DNA of 64,000 nt, taken from positions 26,129,318 through 26,193,317 of the forward strand of contig OY986436.1 of assembly GCA_963920525.1 (NCBI GenBank). Direction: 5' to 3'. The DNA comes from Dichetophora obliterata. Taxonomy: Eukaryota > Arthropoda > Insecta > Diptera > Sciomyzidae. Shown in pieces: positions 8,397 through 19,699 of this stretch. A model generated the notes under the pieces. That model did not search any database and was not told the DNA's origin. It worked only from the letters and a program-made list of their open reading frames with translations. The translations under genes and the position numbers were made by a program. Position 1 is the first letter of the stretch, and each line of letters starts with the position of its first letter.

Positions 8397-10827
8397 CACG
8401 GAAAGAAATACTATTCTTTTATTAAGCAATTATTATGCTTGATTTAAGAAAATCTTTATTTAAGCCTGACTTGCTCAAATCAAGCATTAAAAACTAATAT
8501 TAAAATTAAAAATTTTATTATAAGCATTTTCTTCTGAAGTTGAGTAAAATAAATTATTGGTTGAAAGAAGAATAAAATACTTGATTCTTGAAGCTGGCAC
8601 AAGACTTGAATCAAGACAAAAATTTCTTAATGTAAGCTTACGCAGAGTTGTTTGCAAAAAATATTCTTGAATTAAGTAATTATTTTACTTGATTTAAGAA
8701 AATATAAAATGATTTCAAACTTGTTTGATTCAAGCTTGTACAGCTATTAAGGTGGATAAAAAAAACATTTTTTTCCATTCATATTCTGGGAGCTGGATTC
8801 AAGTAGATCTTAAATCCAAAAGGATATCGAAATCGGTGAAACCGTCATCCAGCGGTTTTGATTTAAAAAATCACTTTTTCACCAAAAATCACCAGTTTTT
8901 TCGCAGTAGCTTTTTCAATCTAAAATAACTACCTAAAAAATGGGTGCAAATGAAAGGTATCTGGGACACCAAAGTTGTAAATAGGAAGATTTTTAGATTC
9001 AAGCAATTTTTTAGTGCAACAGTGTTCAGAATTCGGTTAACATTTTGGGTACCTTTCACCATGAAAGGTGAAGCCTCTTCAAAGCCACACCATTTTAAAA
9101 ATATTAAATTTTCTAAAATTTACTGAAAATTAGTGGATTTATAGATTTTTGTGAAAAATAACCTTTCAAAAATACTTTCCAAAAAAGTTTTAAAAAAAAT
9201 TCCACTGTTTTGATTTTTTTATTTATATATATATATATAACACCAAGTCTTTTTAAGCAATACTTAATTTTTTCCAAATTTACTGAAAAATGGCAAATTT
9301 ATAGCGATTTTAGTGAAAAATACCCAAAATGTTGACCGAATTCTGAACACTGATGCGCTAAAAAATTTCTTGAATCTAACCATCTTCCTATTTACAACCT
9401 TGCGGTCTAAGATACCTTTCATTTGCACCCAACTTTTGGATAGTTATTTTAGATTGATAAAAACTTACGGCAAAAAACCGGTGATTTTTGTCGAAAAAGT
9501 GATTTTTTAAAATCAAAACCGCTGGATGACGGTTCCACCGATTTCGATATCTTTTCGGATTTAAGATCTACTTGAATCCAGCTCCCAGAATATGAGTGTC
9601 GAAAAAAGTGTTTTTTTTACCCCTGAACAAAACGCTCCACCCTAACAACTATACAGGTATTTCAATCTTAAATCTATCAACCTTTAGCCTCAAAATTATG
9701 AGTGAAAAAAAATCACTGCACTATTTCTCATCTAAAGATATGTAATTCATTTTGCAAATTTGAATAATTTAAATGTGAAGTTTGAAACGAACCGCAATTT
9801 TTTCAAGTGCTTTTCAAGAACTATTTAGTCATTGAAAAATGTCAAATTGAATTCGATAGCAATTGTATTTGATTTTCAGTATTAGAGATATGGTAATTTG
9901 CATTTTCAGAAAAATACATTTCTTGCTTCTAAACCTATTCAATTTTTAATTTATCACAAGATATCAATAAATCTTTTAAAATAAGATATGTATAAAATAA
10001 ATTAAATTCAATGTTTAATTTATCACAAGATATCAGATTATCTTTCAAAATAAGATAGTGATAAAATTAATTTATAAGATTAGTGAAAAGTATATTTTAA
10101 TCAAACATTTTGCAACATTTAAGCAAAGTTTTTATTTAATTTATGACCACAATGTAGCTCGCTATTTACTATTTTCAGATACAAGATAAAAAATAATCTT
10201 ATATGTCAAGCAAAATTTTCTTAATTTTTAGACAATTAATTACTTGTATCAAGCATATTCTTCTTTTAAAAAACAAAATTATAATCCAAGCATTCAAATA
10301 TTGAGAAAATTGTTTATTTGGATGAAGCAAATTCTTCTCAATTCAAGGAAAAATTCAAGCAAATTGTTTACTAGGATCAAACATATTCTAGATATTAATA
10401 AAAAAATTCAGTTTCTAATATCAAGCAAAACATTCTAGAATTAAGAAAATTGTTTGCTCGAATCAAGCATATTATTATTCAAGTTTTCAGAAAATGTTTT
10501 TCTTGAAACAAGTAAATTGTTCTCAATTCTAGGAAAATAAATTTCTAAAATCAAACAAGTAATTCTAGTTTTCAGCAAATTGTTTGCTTGAATCAAGCAA
10601 CATTTTCTCACTTCAAGCAAATATTAGACTTGAGCCCAGAAAATTTTTTTCTTTTATTTTTAGGCAAGTTTTTCTTGAATTAAATTTTTTTTTTTAAATA
10701 TTATGCGTTTTAAGTTGGTTCAATTCAAGCACAAAAATGCTTGAATTGAGAGATTTACGCTTGAGTGTAAACTGATAGCCTATTTGTTTGATTCAAGTAT
10801 AGAATGATGTATGTTTTTCTCTCCGTG
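8397..10827. mobile_element. CACGGAGAGAAA-ended element (copy 1), interrupted
   Basis: Begins CACGGAAAGAAATA and ends TTTTTCTCTCCGTG, an inverted terminal repeat. The body is full of GCTTGATTCAAGC-like words, for example GCTTGAATCAAGCA at 10590, giving many small palindromes. Without the nested element at 8750-9643 it is about 1.54 kb, the same as the copy at 25210-26747. Both copies sit at the same place in the surrounding composite repeat, so they moved or duplicated together. Confidence 0.7.
8750..9643. mobile_element. Long-inverted-repeat (foldback-like) element nested in the composite
   Basis: Arms of about 300 bp (8750-9058 and 9330-9643) are inverted copies. They include ATTCTGGGAGCTGGATTC at 8783 and its complement near 9570. 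The ends read AGGTGG and CCACCCT. The left arm lacks a ~17-bp stretch present near the right end. The host composite, compared with copy 2 at about 26385-26400, is uninterrupted there. Flanks CAGCTATTA and CAACTATAC could be an eroded target duplication. No ORF. Confidence 0.75.
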
Positions 10828-10885
10828 ATCTTATTGTCTTTGCTGTTTTTTGTTTTTTTAGAAAAACCGTTAAGAAATCTGAAAA

Positions 10886-11222
10886 CGATTTGAAAACGAC
10901 CCCGACCTTCGTCGTTTTCACTTCACATTGTCATAAGTGGCCCACTTTTCATCAGCAGTCACCATTCGCTTTAGAAATGGGTCGATTTTATTTCAATTCA
11001 GCAGCGATTCGCAGATGAAAATTCGGTTCATGAGATTTTTATGCGTTTACTCTTGTGGTACCCATACATCGAGTTTCTTTTTGTATCCAGCCTTATTGAA
11101 ATGGTTCCAAACGGAGTCTTGAGCAATAATAAGATCTTGTGGAATTGAAACAGTGCTTACATTATGGTCGGACTCAACGATTTCGATGATTTCATCGATA
11201 GTTGCAATGCATCTGGAATGAT
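10886..11222 (-). pseudogene. Mariner transposase relic (N-terminal/central part)
   Basis: Minus-strand translation gives a helix-turn-helix region (DSVWNHFNKAGYKKKLDVWVPQE), then a stop, then NLMNRIFICESLL, KIDPFLKRMVTADEKWATYDNVK. This is the canonical mariner stretch around the first catalytic Asp. Stops interrupt it at the QE-stop, LLN-stop and VK-stop positions. Its end overlaps in content with the end of the mariner relic at 6774-7996, on the other side of the composite repeat. Upstream N-terminal sequence is not recognisable beyond about 11222. Confidence 0.8.
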
Positions 11223-11398
11223 TTCTTAAAAACTTAACACTTTAATTAAATATACTTATTATTATTAAAATTTCGAAAGGAATTATACCCCTATAAAGTG
11301 CTGTTGAACAAATATGATGTTTTAAAACTTTTTTCATAAAAATCAGCAAAGTACTTTTGGCGTTAACTGGTAAAATAAATTTTGCTCTTCAACTCTAT

Positions 11399-13062
11399 TC
11401 TATATCTATACATATAAAAATGGATGTATGTATGTGGGTAGTGGGTATGTGGCTATATTACGTGTAGACTCCATAACTTCTGAACTGATATTTATAAAAT
11501 TTTCAGAGATACTGAAACCACATCTTGAGAGTGTGCCTGTGAGGTTTGGTAACGATTGTACGAGGGGGCGTGGTACCTCCCATACAAGCCAAATTTGCGC
11601 TATCGACCACAAACCAAAGAAAAGGATATAAGTATATCAGACGGTTTCGATCGTAAAAAACTAAGATTTAGTAATTTTGTTCAGATGGTTACTGTGGGTA
11701 GCTGTACAAAAAATGGGCATTATCGCTATGTAGCCACACCCACTTTTTGAGAAATCATAAAAATTGACTACTGGGTCGATTGAGCTAAGATTTTGGCTTA
11801 GTTTGTATGATTACTGTCAGCAACTGTACTAAAAATTGTTTCCACGCCCCCCTTTTACCGCCCACAAACCAATGAAAATGCTTTATTTCAACGGGTTGGG
11901 TCGTCTTAGACCAAAATTTTGTAATTTAGCTCACATGGTTACGCTCGATTAGTGCACTAAAAATAGGCCTGTCCCACTTCAGTTAAACTCACCTTTCGGG
12001 GGGTCAGCGTCGAGTGAAGCAAAGTACGCCAGTCTTAAGCTAAATTTAGCTGAAATTTGGGCAGTCGATTTGTTTCGATTACGAGATGGCTTAAGGAAAA
12101 TAATTTTGAAGCACCCCTTTTTACCGCTTACAAAACAACAAAAATGCTATATTTCGCACGGTTTTGATCGTATTAGACTAAAATTTGGTAATTTAGTGCA
12201 TATGGTTACTTTCGGCAGTTATACTGAAAATGGTGAATATATTTGGCATTTCTTGACATTTTCGTATATGGCAGTAAGGCGATCTGTGGCAGAAAATCGT
12301 CTGCCGGGGAATACTTGTGTATATATAAAAATGAATCGTGGTTTGTTCGGATGCTTAAAACTTGGAAACAAACCGAACAAATTGAATACTTCCTTCTACG
12401 GGTTTGTTCGTAATTGCTACGCAAAGGGTTAGGAAAAAATAAAATGTTACCACACCCCCTTCAACCGCCCACAAATCAATAAAAATGCTATGTTTAAGAC
12501 AGTTTTGGTCGTAATAAACTAAAATTTGGTGAATAAGTTCGTATGATAACTGTCTGTAATAATGCAAAAAATGGGCGTGCTTGCACCATAGCTACGCCTA
12601 CTTTCAAGAAAAGAACAAAAGAATTCGATACTACTGGTCCGATTGAGCTTTAACTTTGACAATGAAATGGTTTCGACTACACGATGATTTCAGAAAAAAA
12701 TTGCCAAACACCTTTTACCGCCCAAAACTAGAAAAAACTTGCAATTTCGCATAGCTTTGGAGTTATGGGTCGCACAGCCTCAAAATTCTGTATAATTTAA
12801 TAAATATAAAATTTTTATAAATATAAAAATTCTGTATAACAATTATAAACCATAATTTATACATTTCGTTACACTGATGACATTTTATGGGAGTTGACCT
12901 CCCATATAACCCAAAATTGCTATATAAAATAGCTTTGGAGTTATAGGTCGCACATCCTTGGAATTCAGTATACGACCTCAATTTACACATGCAGTTTCAC
13001 TGAAAAAATTTAATGGGCAATTGACAAGGGAGTGTGGCTGCACCGCGCCGGGTTTCAGCTAG
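11399..13062. mobile_element. Helitron-like non-autonomous repeat
   Basis: Starts TCTATATCTATACATATAAA and ends with a GC-rich stretch CACCGCGCCGGG just before TTTCAGCTAG, then T. A 5' TC and a 3' CTAG preceded by a GC-rich hairpin-prone segment are Helitron hallmarks. The base before TC is T rather than the expected A. The interior has four degenerate repeats (near 11640, 11895, 12155 and 12490) that run GGTTTYGRTCGTA...CTAAAATTTGGTAATTT...GGTTACT and then a GGGCG(T)-rich block. No ORF resembles Rep/helicase. It could instead be another DINE-like family. Confidence 0.5.
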
Positions 13063-14465
13063 TAATAGTACAGAAGTAATACTTTGGTGACGAATAGAAT
13101 TTTTTTTTCTCCAAACAACTTGATTCACACTGATCGTTTGATCGATGCAGTTGGGAAACTTATACTATATCTCAAGTAAAGTAAACTTTTGTTTTTTACA
13201 ACTCTTTATATAAAGATCTTTTATTTTTTAAGTCAAACACGCTGTGTATTTACAACGTATACATACACATTCGCGTTCTAAATATACATTCTATTGAAAT
13301 TCAATTTAGATCTAGATTTTTCATTGCTAAAACACTTTTTTTAAGTTTGTTTTTTTAGGATTTTATGGCTAGCATTTGGCTACGGACTTTCGAACATTTT
13401 CAAGATTCATAAAAACCTATATTTTTAAAAATATTCTTTTCAAATGTGGAATATTTCTAATCACTCATACATTACAGCACAACTAAAACTTATAACAGCA
13501 CAATTCTTGTTTAGTTAAAATTTAGTTTTTAAAAAAAAATCAGAAAATGCGGAGCTACTAGAAGTTCATGCAAATCTTGAAAAAATTTTTTCTTAAATAT
13601 GCTTTCTTATGATTTTGTGTTTATAACTATAGAATAACAATACGAATGCGAACATATAGTATTAACCAAAAATTTCGAATTAAATATTGACTTACAAGTT
13701 CAACTTCTTAGTACTTGTACTTGAACTCTGCAGTTCAAGGCAGCAGTCAATGTTTCGTTAAGGAATTTCCCTAAAAACTTCCCACTTCAAAGTCTTTTCG
13801 GTCCGTTACGCATGCGTGTTGTTTTATTTTTAATATTGTCAACTGCAGCGCCAATTTTTTTCCACAGCATTTGTCATTAAAAATATTTATTTAAGTGCAA
13901 AAACAGCAATATTTTTTACTTGCTTTTCCTAAAAAAAAAGTATGCAAATAAATTTTAACAAGTTCATGTTGTTGAGAGCGTCAACAAGTCATGGACATGC
14001 GCAGGAATGATGCACGCACGTATGCTGATGAATGTCCAGATGATGGCGTAATAAATAACAGCTACAACAACACTAACGAAATAAATAGCTTTAATGGTGT
14101 TCAAAATTAGTGCTCAAAATTGTTGTTTTTGAAGCTTTTATTTGTATCGTAAAAATGTTTTTATGATCGCTATTCTATGCATTGCCATTATTTTGATGGC
14201 TTCGTTTTCGAGAGTTGAGCAGGAAATGAGAGGTTTATTTTGAGATCTAAGTGTAAGTTGAAGGCACATTTGTGGGCGTGGCAACATTAATAGATACAAA
14301 AAGTTAATACAAGGTGTTATAAACCGGGGTAACAATTCAACCTAAACTGGTGCGTCACACAGTGAACTATCTCCATATAAGCGATGGACAAAAATAGAAG
14401 GAGTGCTCCTATGATAATGCAATTTGTGTGCTTAATTAGTTTAAAACAATTCAGAATATTTTCAA
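13063..14465. other. Non-coding DNA
   Basis: I see no gene, RNA or clear repeat here. The short frame at 14138-14335 has no family resemblance. Confidence 0.55.
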
Positions 14466-14469
14466 AAAT

Positions 14470-15152
14470 GGTTGAAATCGGTTAGACCCTAGGGGACCTT
14501 CCTTGGAACTATATTAATTTCCTACTTGATTTTGTATTGGAGATAAATACCAAGGTTTGCCTATCTACCCAAAAATTCGTCAGAGGGCAAGTCAAATAGA
14601 GTAATAGATGTGTACTGAAAAAAGTAAAAATCGGTTAGACCCTAAGAGGGACCTCCTTTGGACCTAGTATATTAATTTTTTACTTGATTTTAGTACCTAC
14701 AAAAGTTGACCGATCTTAACAAAAATTTGTCTGAAGGTTAGACAAACAGAGTTATGGATGTATATGGAAAATAATCGAAATCAGTTAGACCCTAGGAGTA
14801 CCTCCCTAAGACCTATATTAATTTTTTACTTTATTTTGTATGGGCGGTACACACAAAGGTTGACCGATCGTAACAAAAATTAGTCAGAATGGTAGTCAAA
14901 TAGAGTAACAGATATGTACTAAAAATGGTCGAAATCGGTTTGACCCTAAGGGTACCTCCCTAAGACCTATATTAATTTTTTACTTGATTTTGTATGGAAG
15001 GTACACACAAAGGTTGACCGATCGTAACAAAAATTAGTCAGAATGGTAGTCAAATAGAGTAACAGATATGTACTAAAAATGGTCGAAATCGGTTTGACCC
15101 TAAGGGTACCTCCCTAAGACCTACATTAATTTTTTTACTAGATTTTGTATGT
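14470..15152. repeat. Tandem array, ~153-bp unit, ~4.5 copies
   Basis: The phrase TCGAAATCGGTTTGACCCTA (or close variants) recurs at about 14473, 14626, 14775, 14929 and 15083, giving periods of 150-154 bp. The last two full units are nearly identical and the first ones are diverged, so expansion was from the right side. Each unit also carries TTGACCGATCGTAACAAAAA and AGTCAAATAGAGTAA. No coding capacity. Confidence 0.9.
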
Positions 15153-16073
15153 ACATTTTTAATTTGAAGTTTATTTTTAATTTTTCATGGTTATATAGAC
15201 TCTATACTAGCAGATAAAAGAAAAAAATTAAACTTATTTTTATAGGATATGTTAATTTTTTTTTCATCGAAATTTCTCAATTTGTAAAATGTCATATAAT
15301 AAAATCACTAAAATATATATCAAATTTTATATTGTCTAAGATTTCTCAATTCTATTTATTTACTCTATTATGTTTTATAATAAAAAAATTTACTTGGCTC
15401 AGTTTAGCCAAAACACAAATTTTTGACAATCATTTGTTTAAGAGAACCCAGAAAAAAATCAATAAAACATGATTTTCTTTTTTTTTAAATATCTCAACTT
15501 TGAGATTTTATGTATGTATTTTCCCTAAATATTTTGTTTTTCTCTTATCTACGCCATTACCTGTCGATTGATACCAAGGGCGTAGCGAGGAGAAGTGGGG
15601 GTCATGGCCCCCCTAAACTTAAGAAAAATAATTTTTTAGTGTTAAAGTTAGAAATTCAAAACAGTTTTTCTCATAACTAAAAAAGCATGAAAGTTTTTAA
15701 TATTTATTAAAGCTTAATTTATTTTTTATTATAAATTAAGGTCTGACACATATATTATTTGGTAAAAAACCTTTATGAAAAGCTTTAGTTGAAATTGATT
15801 GGTAACTCTGACATATATGTATATTCAAGCGCGTTGGAAGCTGATTTCATCTGGGTGGGCAGTACAAATGGGGGACAAAAAAAATCACCAAAATTTCTTA
15901 AAAGAAACGTGAATATAAATAAACAAATTTTTTATTTTAGTTTCAAAATAAAAGATATATAAAACTAAATAAAAATATATTAAAATTTCATTATTTTTAA
16001 AAGTTTTTCCAATTTCGATATTAGAAATCATTTTTAAAAGGATCTTTCATATGGTAATATGAAAACATAAGAA

Positions 16074-16541
16074 CTAATTATTGCTTTTATAAAGCAAGAC
16101 TAGGTTTATCTTTACATGGTTTAAATGCAATAAGGTACAAAAAGTTATATCAATTTTAATTCTTCCAAAATGTTTCTTTCTGTCCTTATGAGAAACGAAC
16201 TCTTTCACCACCTCCATCGAATTCAATTCATCGGTTTTATCTTTGTGAATGTGTATAAGTGCTGCATGAGTGAGTCGTTTCTGTGTCATAGTTGCGCGGA
16301 GATACGTTTTAAGTCGTCTTAGTGCACTAAAAGGACGCTCAGATGAAGCTGCTGATGCAGGCACAGTCAAAACCAAAGCAACAAGTTTTTCAACTTCATT
16401 TAATAGTTTTTTCAGTATCCGAATTTTTTCAAATTGGAATTGCAGTAGAGACTCTACATTTTGTTCTATCTTTTTGCAAACACAGAGAAAGAAAATGGTT
16501 ATCCAAAAACATGAATATGAAGAAGAGAGAAAGTAGAGCAA
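16074..16541 (-). pseudogene. hAT transposase C-terminal (dimerisation) fragment
   Basis: An open minus-strand frame contains the hAT C-terminal dimerisation region: ALVLTVPASAASSERPFSAL, then RRLKTYLRATMTQKRLTHAALIHIHKD. The SxxSERxFSxLxxLKxxLRxxMxxxRLxxLxLI pattern is diagnostic. The residues on both sides of this block look like read-through of AT-rich DNA. No RNase-H core is attached. It lies upstream of, and opposite in strand to, the N-terminal fragment at 16940-17560. Confidence 0.85.
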
Positions 16542-16939
16542 AATATATACTACAAAAATATTATCGTTGTAAACAAAAACTGATATTTTGAATAACTTTT
16601 TATGTTTTCTTTTTAAATTGTTTATAAAGTGGGAGGCAACTTCCCCCTTGGCCCCCGCTTGCTACGCCAATGTGTATATTGCAATCAGAGTTGCACAATT
16701 CGTTAGTCGATTTTTTACCAACACTAACATTCGTTGTCATAACTAACGAAACCAAATCAGCTGTTTAAAATTAAATTTCTGATTAGATTTATTTGTGCAT
16801 TTTTTAATTTATATTTTTTTTTATAGATGGAAATAGAAGAAAGTTTTTTGGTCTTAAGTTTATACTAAGTTACTGCAAATCATAAGGTCTATGTTTCTTT
16901 TCTAATCAACATGCTTTACAGCTAGGAAAAAAAAATTGA

Positions 16940-17560
16940 GTGACAATGAGAGCAGAATGGAAGAGGATGATGAGTTGCTTGCACCCACTTGCAAGCTTTT
17001 AATTGCAAAAGAATCTATCTACGTCTGCTTCTTCTAGCACATGCAATAGTGACAGTTTCTGTGAACATGACTTGGGCAAGGAATCCTTGGGTTCCTCCTC
17101 AAATCTATGGTTTTAAGGAGGACACGCTTGGACCCAAACTGAAATTTTTTTACAATTTTCTACAAACCTATGCGCCGTGGTTAATATGCTCAAAAAAATT
17201 AAAAGGTGCACTTTGTTTGTACTGTTCCCTCTTTCCACCTTAAAACGTTCAAACCGTTTAAGGATCACTCGTTATAAAGCCTTCCACAAAATATAAAAAT
17301 GCGCATGAGTATTGTAGAAGCCAAGTCAATGGAACATAGGATCAGCAGAAGCAGCTCACACTTTAATTACCGACCTGCTCGTTGATGAAATGATGCAGTC
17401 TAGTCACAAGAAATTACTGGGGAAAAATCGAAAGGTTTTGTATTCAATTATTTCGGTTATAGTTTTTTGCGAATCTCACGACTTGTCAGCTCATGGAAAA
17501 GACCAATCCGCCAGTCATCCAATTTAGTGAAAAGTGCTTCACGCAAAAATTAAAATCAGC
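16940..17560 (+). pseudogene. hAT (ZMYM1-like/TTF zinc finger) N-terminal fragment
   Basis: Plus-strand frames encode TWARNPWVPPQIYGF, then LKFFYNFLQTYAPWLICSKK followed by LKGALCLYCSLFP, a TTF-type zinc-finger segment typical of hAT transposases annotated as ZMYM1-like. It continues with frameshifts and stops through KPSTKYKNAHEYCRS, a LLVDEMMQSSHKKLLGKNRK-like block and VIVFCESHDLSAHGK. Nothing of the catalytic core follows before the right terminus. Inactive. Confidence 0.75.
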
Positions 17561-17915
17561 TTACAATCCATCCAGCAGCATTACCTTTCAAATATTGGAA
17601 GGTGTTGCTTCTCGTACCATTTCTGGACTTATTAAAATTATCCTTACAACGGCGTTTTTATTTCTTTAAAGAGTGCACAGAAATTTGATTCAAAAGAAAA
17701 AAATTAAGCTGAATGATGATTTTTTAAATTGCTTTGCTGAATACTTTGATTTCCGCTTTTGTTAAATCGCGTTTAATTAAATTTCGTTTCCAATTTAATT
17801 TCATATTTTTCTCAATAAAGCCAATATTTAAAAAAATTAATTTGATTTATCAGCTACATGAAACAAAAAATGGCTCCCCTTTGAGTAAAATCTTGGCTAC
17901 GCCCATGATTGATAC

Positions 17916-18706
17916 CAATATTGTCAATTTTTGAGTCTTAAAAATTTTGATTTTCGTCAATGGGACAACGCACTGTGCGTCAGCGTCATTTACCTGTCAA
18001 AATTGGTTCGTGCACATACATTTTGTATGAAGCCTATCCAAATACGCAACGCACTAACGCAATTCGATTCGAATTTCCAATTTGACAATGCGTTCGATAG
18101 TGAAGTTGGCTGCAACCATGGTAAAACTGGACAAGGTAATGTTAAGGCTGAATGTGCTCTCTTTCTTAGTGACCATAACTGTCAAATTCAACTATTTTGC
18201 CGTTCTTGTCTATTTTGGCTTTCTTATCGCATTCTCATCGGTTGCAGATTTTGATTGAGCTGTTAACTTCCTTTTGACAGTTTTGGTCACCAGCTCTCCG
18301 CTCGAACATAAGTTACACTATGGCTGTAACAAAGAGAACGAAAAGAAAAACAAGAACAAAGGCAATGATTGTTGAAGTTCACGCAGCGTTCAGTTTCGGT
18401 AGCGCTCATAGAACATTTGCGTGGCGCTTGGAACGCAACGCAAGGCACCCCAATTTAGGCTGAACTGTTAAAGTGGTAGGTACCCGCTTGTAAAAATTTG
18501 TCAGTGATGACATTGTAATGCAGAACTGTAAGCGAGGTGTGACTAAATCTTGTTTGTGCTCAAATTATTTTCTTTTCATTGTTCAAACAACAGTTTGACT
18601 TAACTCGTCTGTGGAGAAACATCGAGTTTTCTAGCAGGTAGTTTTGCAGTGAAGTGTGTTTTTCAAAATGTTGAATCCTTACGTTTAAACTAGAATAAAT
18701 AAAATA
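17916..18706. other. Non-coding DNA
   Basis: The open frame at 17931-18254 (107 codons) has no recognisable motif, starts immediately outside the hAT target site and has no splice context I trust. Several CGCAACGCA-like words occur at 18044-18060 and 18430-18445, but I could not define an element. Confidence 0.45.
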
Positions 18707-18955
18707 ACTTAGACCCTACTTTTCAGTGCGAGTTTAAGCTCTAGTCAAATTAAACTGAAGTTAACTCACCAAAATTGGACGTGTAAACTCGTTTTAGGCA
18801 AAAAAGAAACACATTATATGATAATTTAAGTCAATTTAACTTCAAAGAATGCTAATATGTCAAGTTAAACAGGGTTTAAACGTCCAGTTTTGGTGAGTTA
18901 ACCTCAGTTTAATTTGACTAGAGTTTAAACTCGCACTGAAAAATTGGCCCTAAGT
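18707..18955. mobile_element. MITE, 249 bp, ACTTAG ends
   Basis: Inverted arms of about 85 bp (18707-18795 and 18873-18955) share TTTTCAGTGCGAGTTTAA and AGTTAACTCACCAAAA on opposite strands. The ends read ACTTAGACCCT and, inverted, ACTTAGGGCCA. The interior is AT-rich and non-coding. I see no clear target duplication. Confidence 0.85.
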
Positions 18956-19398
18956 GGTATTCAAAATAAATTCTGAAATGTTCGATAAAAAGCAATAAAT
19001 TCGTTCATCAAATTGTAAAAAATATTGTGATGAATTTATTGAAAAATGTGTGGCGTCATTTACCTTTGTTTGCATCGTTCGGTGTGTTCGTTTTAGTTGT
19101 ATTTTTGCCGTAGAAAGGATTTTCGTTCAATTGTTTTGGTTCTCTCAAATTTTGTGCGTCATTTTTTGTTTTCTCCTATCTTGTGCATACCTACTCCCAT
19201 TGTAGCTTACTGTGTAAGGTATAAGTCATCACTGTTTTAGCGGCCATGTCTGAATAAATGTAATTGAGAATTGTAAACAAGCTTTTGAGGCCTCGCAGCT
19301 ACACTGTATGTAAGAAATAACTGGTCACGTCATGTGTCAGTAGAGTAGCTCATAGCTACTTGTGTCCATTTACCACTGGGTAGTTAAAGTCCCCTCGG

Positions 19399-19551
19399 AT
19401 AGGTCTGTTTCCGTACTCAATTCAAGTAACTTGAAGTTGCTTGAAAGCATTATTTTACAAATTTTTACAGTTCGAAAGAGAAGAACAACATGCAAAATGT
19501 CACTCTCTATTCTATTACAATTACTTGAAGTTAATACGGAAACAGACCTAT
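19399..19551. repeat. Short palindromic element, 153 bp
   Basis: ATAGGTCTGTTTCCGTA at 19399 pairs with TACGGAAACAGACCTAT ending at 19551. The inner words ACTTGAAGTT also pair. It is probably a very small MITE. Both strands are open by chance, producing mirror frames. Confidence 0.75.
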
Positions 19552-19699
19552 TATTTGGATAAATAATGCTAAGGTTCATGTTCTCAAGAAGCTTTATTTC
19601 CATGACAGTTTAAACTGTCTAAAGTTTACCATTGATCGTTTGAAAAAGTTAATTTTATCTTGTATTAAAAAAAAATGTATTGTCCGACGTGATTTAAAA

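Larger units (their letters stand above)
7997..10885. mobile_element. Composite AT-rich repeat, copy 1
   Basis: From about 7997 (CTCATCAAAATAGCTAAA) to about 10885 this region matches, in inverted orientation, 24690-27160. The outer arms are made of degenerate short palindromic units around AATCAATAAGATT and TTAATGGTTTT. The middle is a discrete unit (8397-10827) bounded by CACGGAAAG/CTCTCCGTG. The right arm is truncated relative to copy 2. It sits between two mariner pieces that share about 55-60 bp (about 7936-7993 and 10886-10943). No coding capacity is visible. Confidence 0.7.
15575..17907. mobile_element. hAT-superfamily element with 8-bp target duplication
   Basis: Termini CAAGGGCGTAGC (left) and GCTACGCCCATG (right) are inverted. 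They are flanked by a perfect 8-bp direct duplication, ATTGATAC, at 15567-15574 and 17908-17915. An internal terminus-like GCTACGCCAATG occurs at ~16660-16672. The interior contains hAT transposase pieces in opposite orientations (separate entries), so it is rearranged or nested and non-autonomous as it stands. The GGCGTAGC end and 8-bp duplication are standard for hAT. Confidence 0.85.

Noticed and set aside
12070..12432. 120-codon plus-strand frame
   Set aside because: It lies inside the Helitron-like repeat, has no motif and is matched by a mirror frame on the other strand.
16270..16591. 88- and 82-codon plus-strand frames
   Set aside because: They are antisense shadows of the hAT dimerisation-domain fragment.
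17931..18254. 107-codon plus-strand frame next to the hAT element
   Set aside because: No family resemblance, begins at the target-site flank, and no splice or promoter context.
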